From SHVO01 sp041905795 (GTDB taxonomy: Bacteria > Pseudomonadota > Alphaproteobacteria > Rhodospirillales > Rhodospirillaceae): DNA of 64,000 bases. This document shows positions 63,253 through 64,000 of the stretch, piece after piece (position 1 is the first letter of the stretch; each line of letters opens with the position of its first letter). A program made the position numbers and the translations under genes. The notes below the pieces were generated by a model that did no database searches, had not been told where the DNA came from, and saw only the letters and a program-made list of their open reading frames with translations. The stretch spans positions 1 to 64,000 of the forward strand of contig JAYRKL010000020.1 of assembly GCA_041905795.1 (NCBI GenBank), read 5' to 3'.

Positions 63253-64000
63253 AAGACCCGCGCGTCGTTTCTCTCGGCTGCCGCCTCAATACCTACGAGG
63301 GCGAGGTGATGCGCGCCCATGCGCGCGACGCCGGGCTCGACAACGCCATCATCGTCAACACCTGCGCGGTCACCAAAGAGGCCGAGCGCCAGGGCCTGCA
63401 GACCCTGCGCCGCCTGCGCCGCGAGAATCCCGGCGCCCATATCGTCGCTGCCGGCTGCGCCGTGCAGTTGAACCCCGATCGCTACGCCGCCATGCCGGAA
63501 GTGAACCGGGTGCTGGGCAACGAGCATAAGATGAAGGCCGAGAGTTTCTTGCCGGCCACCAACGAAACCGTGCGGGTCAGCGACATCATGACCGTGCGCG
63601 AGACCGCCGCGCATCTGGTGGAAGGCTTCGACGGCCGCACCCGCGCCTTCGTACAGGTGCAGCAGGGCTGCGACCACCGCTGCACCTTCTGCATCATCCC
63701 CTTCGCCCGCGGCAACAACCGCAGCGTCCCCATGGGCCGCATCGCCGAGGAAGTGCGCGGCCTGGCGGCGGCGGGCTACAAGGAAATCGTCTTCACCGGT
63801 GTCGACATCACCGGCTACGGCAGCGACCTTCCGGGCAAACCGACCCTGGGCCAGATGACCCGCCGGCTGCTGGCGCTGGTGCCCGAATTACCGCGCCTGC
63901 GTTTGTCCTCCATCGACCCCGCCGAGGCCGACGAAGACCTGTTCCGCGTCATCGCCGAAGAGCCGCGCCTGATGCCGCACTTCCATATCTCGGCCCAGGC
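63249..64000 (+). CDS. mtaB: tRNA t6A37 methylthiotransferase MtaB (5' part; runs off the window)
   Basis: Radical-SAM enzyme converting t6A to ms2t6A at tRNA position 37. The ATG at 63249 overlaps the dapF stop; about 250 N-terminal residues are visible. The UPF0004 domain carries C11 (SLGCRLN), C39 (NTCAV) and C70 (AGCAVQ) for the auxiliary cluster, and the radical-SAM cluster motif is C141, C145, C148 (CDHRCTFCIIPFARG). The SLGCRLN opening fits the MtaB group rather than MiaB. The C-terminal TRAM domain lies outside the window. Confidence 0.93.
   Translation, partial: MKDPRVVSLGCRLNTYEGEVMRAHARDAGLDNAIIVNTCAVTKEAERQGLQTLRRLRRENPGAHIVAAGCAVQLNPDRYAAMPEVNRVLGNEHKMKAESFLPATNETVRVSDIMTVRETAAHLVEGFDGRTRAFVQVQQGCDHRCTFCIIPFARGNNRSVPMGRIAEEVRGLAAAGYKEIVFTGVDITGYGSDLPGKPTLGQMTRRLLALVPELPRLRLSSIDPAEADEDLFRVIAEEPRLMPHFHISAQ

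Overview
This window looks like chromosomal core sequence of a high-GC alphaproteobacterium. The supporting signs are the F1-ATPase order atpH-A-G-D-C without the F0 genes, the TCA cluster mdh / sucCD / sucAB-lpd with sdhCDAB close by, the ffh-rpsP-rimM-trmD-rplS operon, an alphaproteobacterial DUF2336 gene, a 96-nt bacterial-type SRP RNA, and a dispersed palindromic repeat family of a kind familiar from Hyphomicrobiales genomes. I cannot place it below class. I see no phage, insertion sequence, CRISPR array, tRNA or rRNA, and no defence island. Nothing here is a convincing new multi-gene system; the least explained material is the intergenic repeat family and a few unusual gene ends.

Layout. 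1-2281: a truncated DUF2336 gene coupled to a PAS/GAF-like/GGDEF diguanylate cyclase, divergent from the next block. 2374-7889: dapD-dapE and a membrane protein on plus, meeting truA, a GNAT gene, fmt and def on minus. 8009-14264: a DUF4139 protein, rmuC, a divergent ArsR/SRPBCC pair, then dnaX-ybaB-recR. 14359-21547: the SRP RNA gene (minus), then gpmI, an EnvC-like factor, a CtpA-type protease, a divergent polysaccharide deacetylase and rppH. 21606-29877: a ferritin-like protein, atpHAGDC and priA. 29960-34276: an aldolase-type transaldolase, DUF484, xerC and a PhyH-like dioxygenase on plus, and a rhomboid protease on minus.

34281-54683 is the energy-metabolism core, almost all on minus. 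It holds sdhCDAB, zapE, mdh, sucCD, sucA-odhB-lpd and several passengers: a PagL-like lipid A deacylase and a TPR protein behind sucD, a GT2 glycosyltransferase and the rhomboid behind lpd, a 2OG-Fe(II) oxygenase between mdh and sucC, and a DHH phosphoesterase, a ChaN-like lipoprotein, a small lipoprotein and a TPR protein between zapE and sdhB. Sigma-70-like promoters with good spacing can be read upstream of sucA, sucC, mdh and sdhC. 54961-64000: a CitE-like lyase, a LysE exporter, asd, a DUF962 protein, the ribosomal/SRP operon, a VOC protein, dapF and the start of mtaB.

Lysine/peptidoglycan precursor genes (dapD, dapE, asd, dapF), translation-initiation maturation (fmt, def), tRNA and rRNA modification (truA, trmD, rimM, mtaB), replication and recombination (dnaX, recR, priA, xerC, rmuC) and oxidative energy metabolism are all represented. 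The most notable structural feature is a family of double-stem intergenic palindromes. Their paired arms differ between copies but stay complementary within each copy, and in five genes the outer edge of the element supplies the TAG stop codon.
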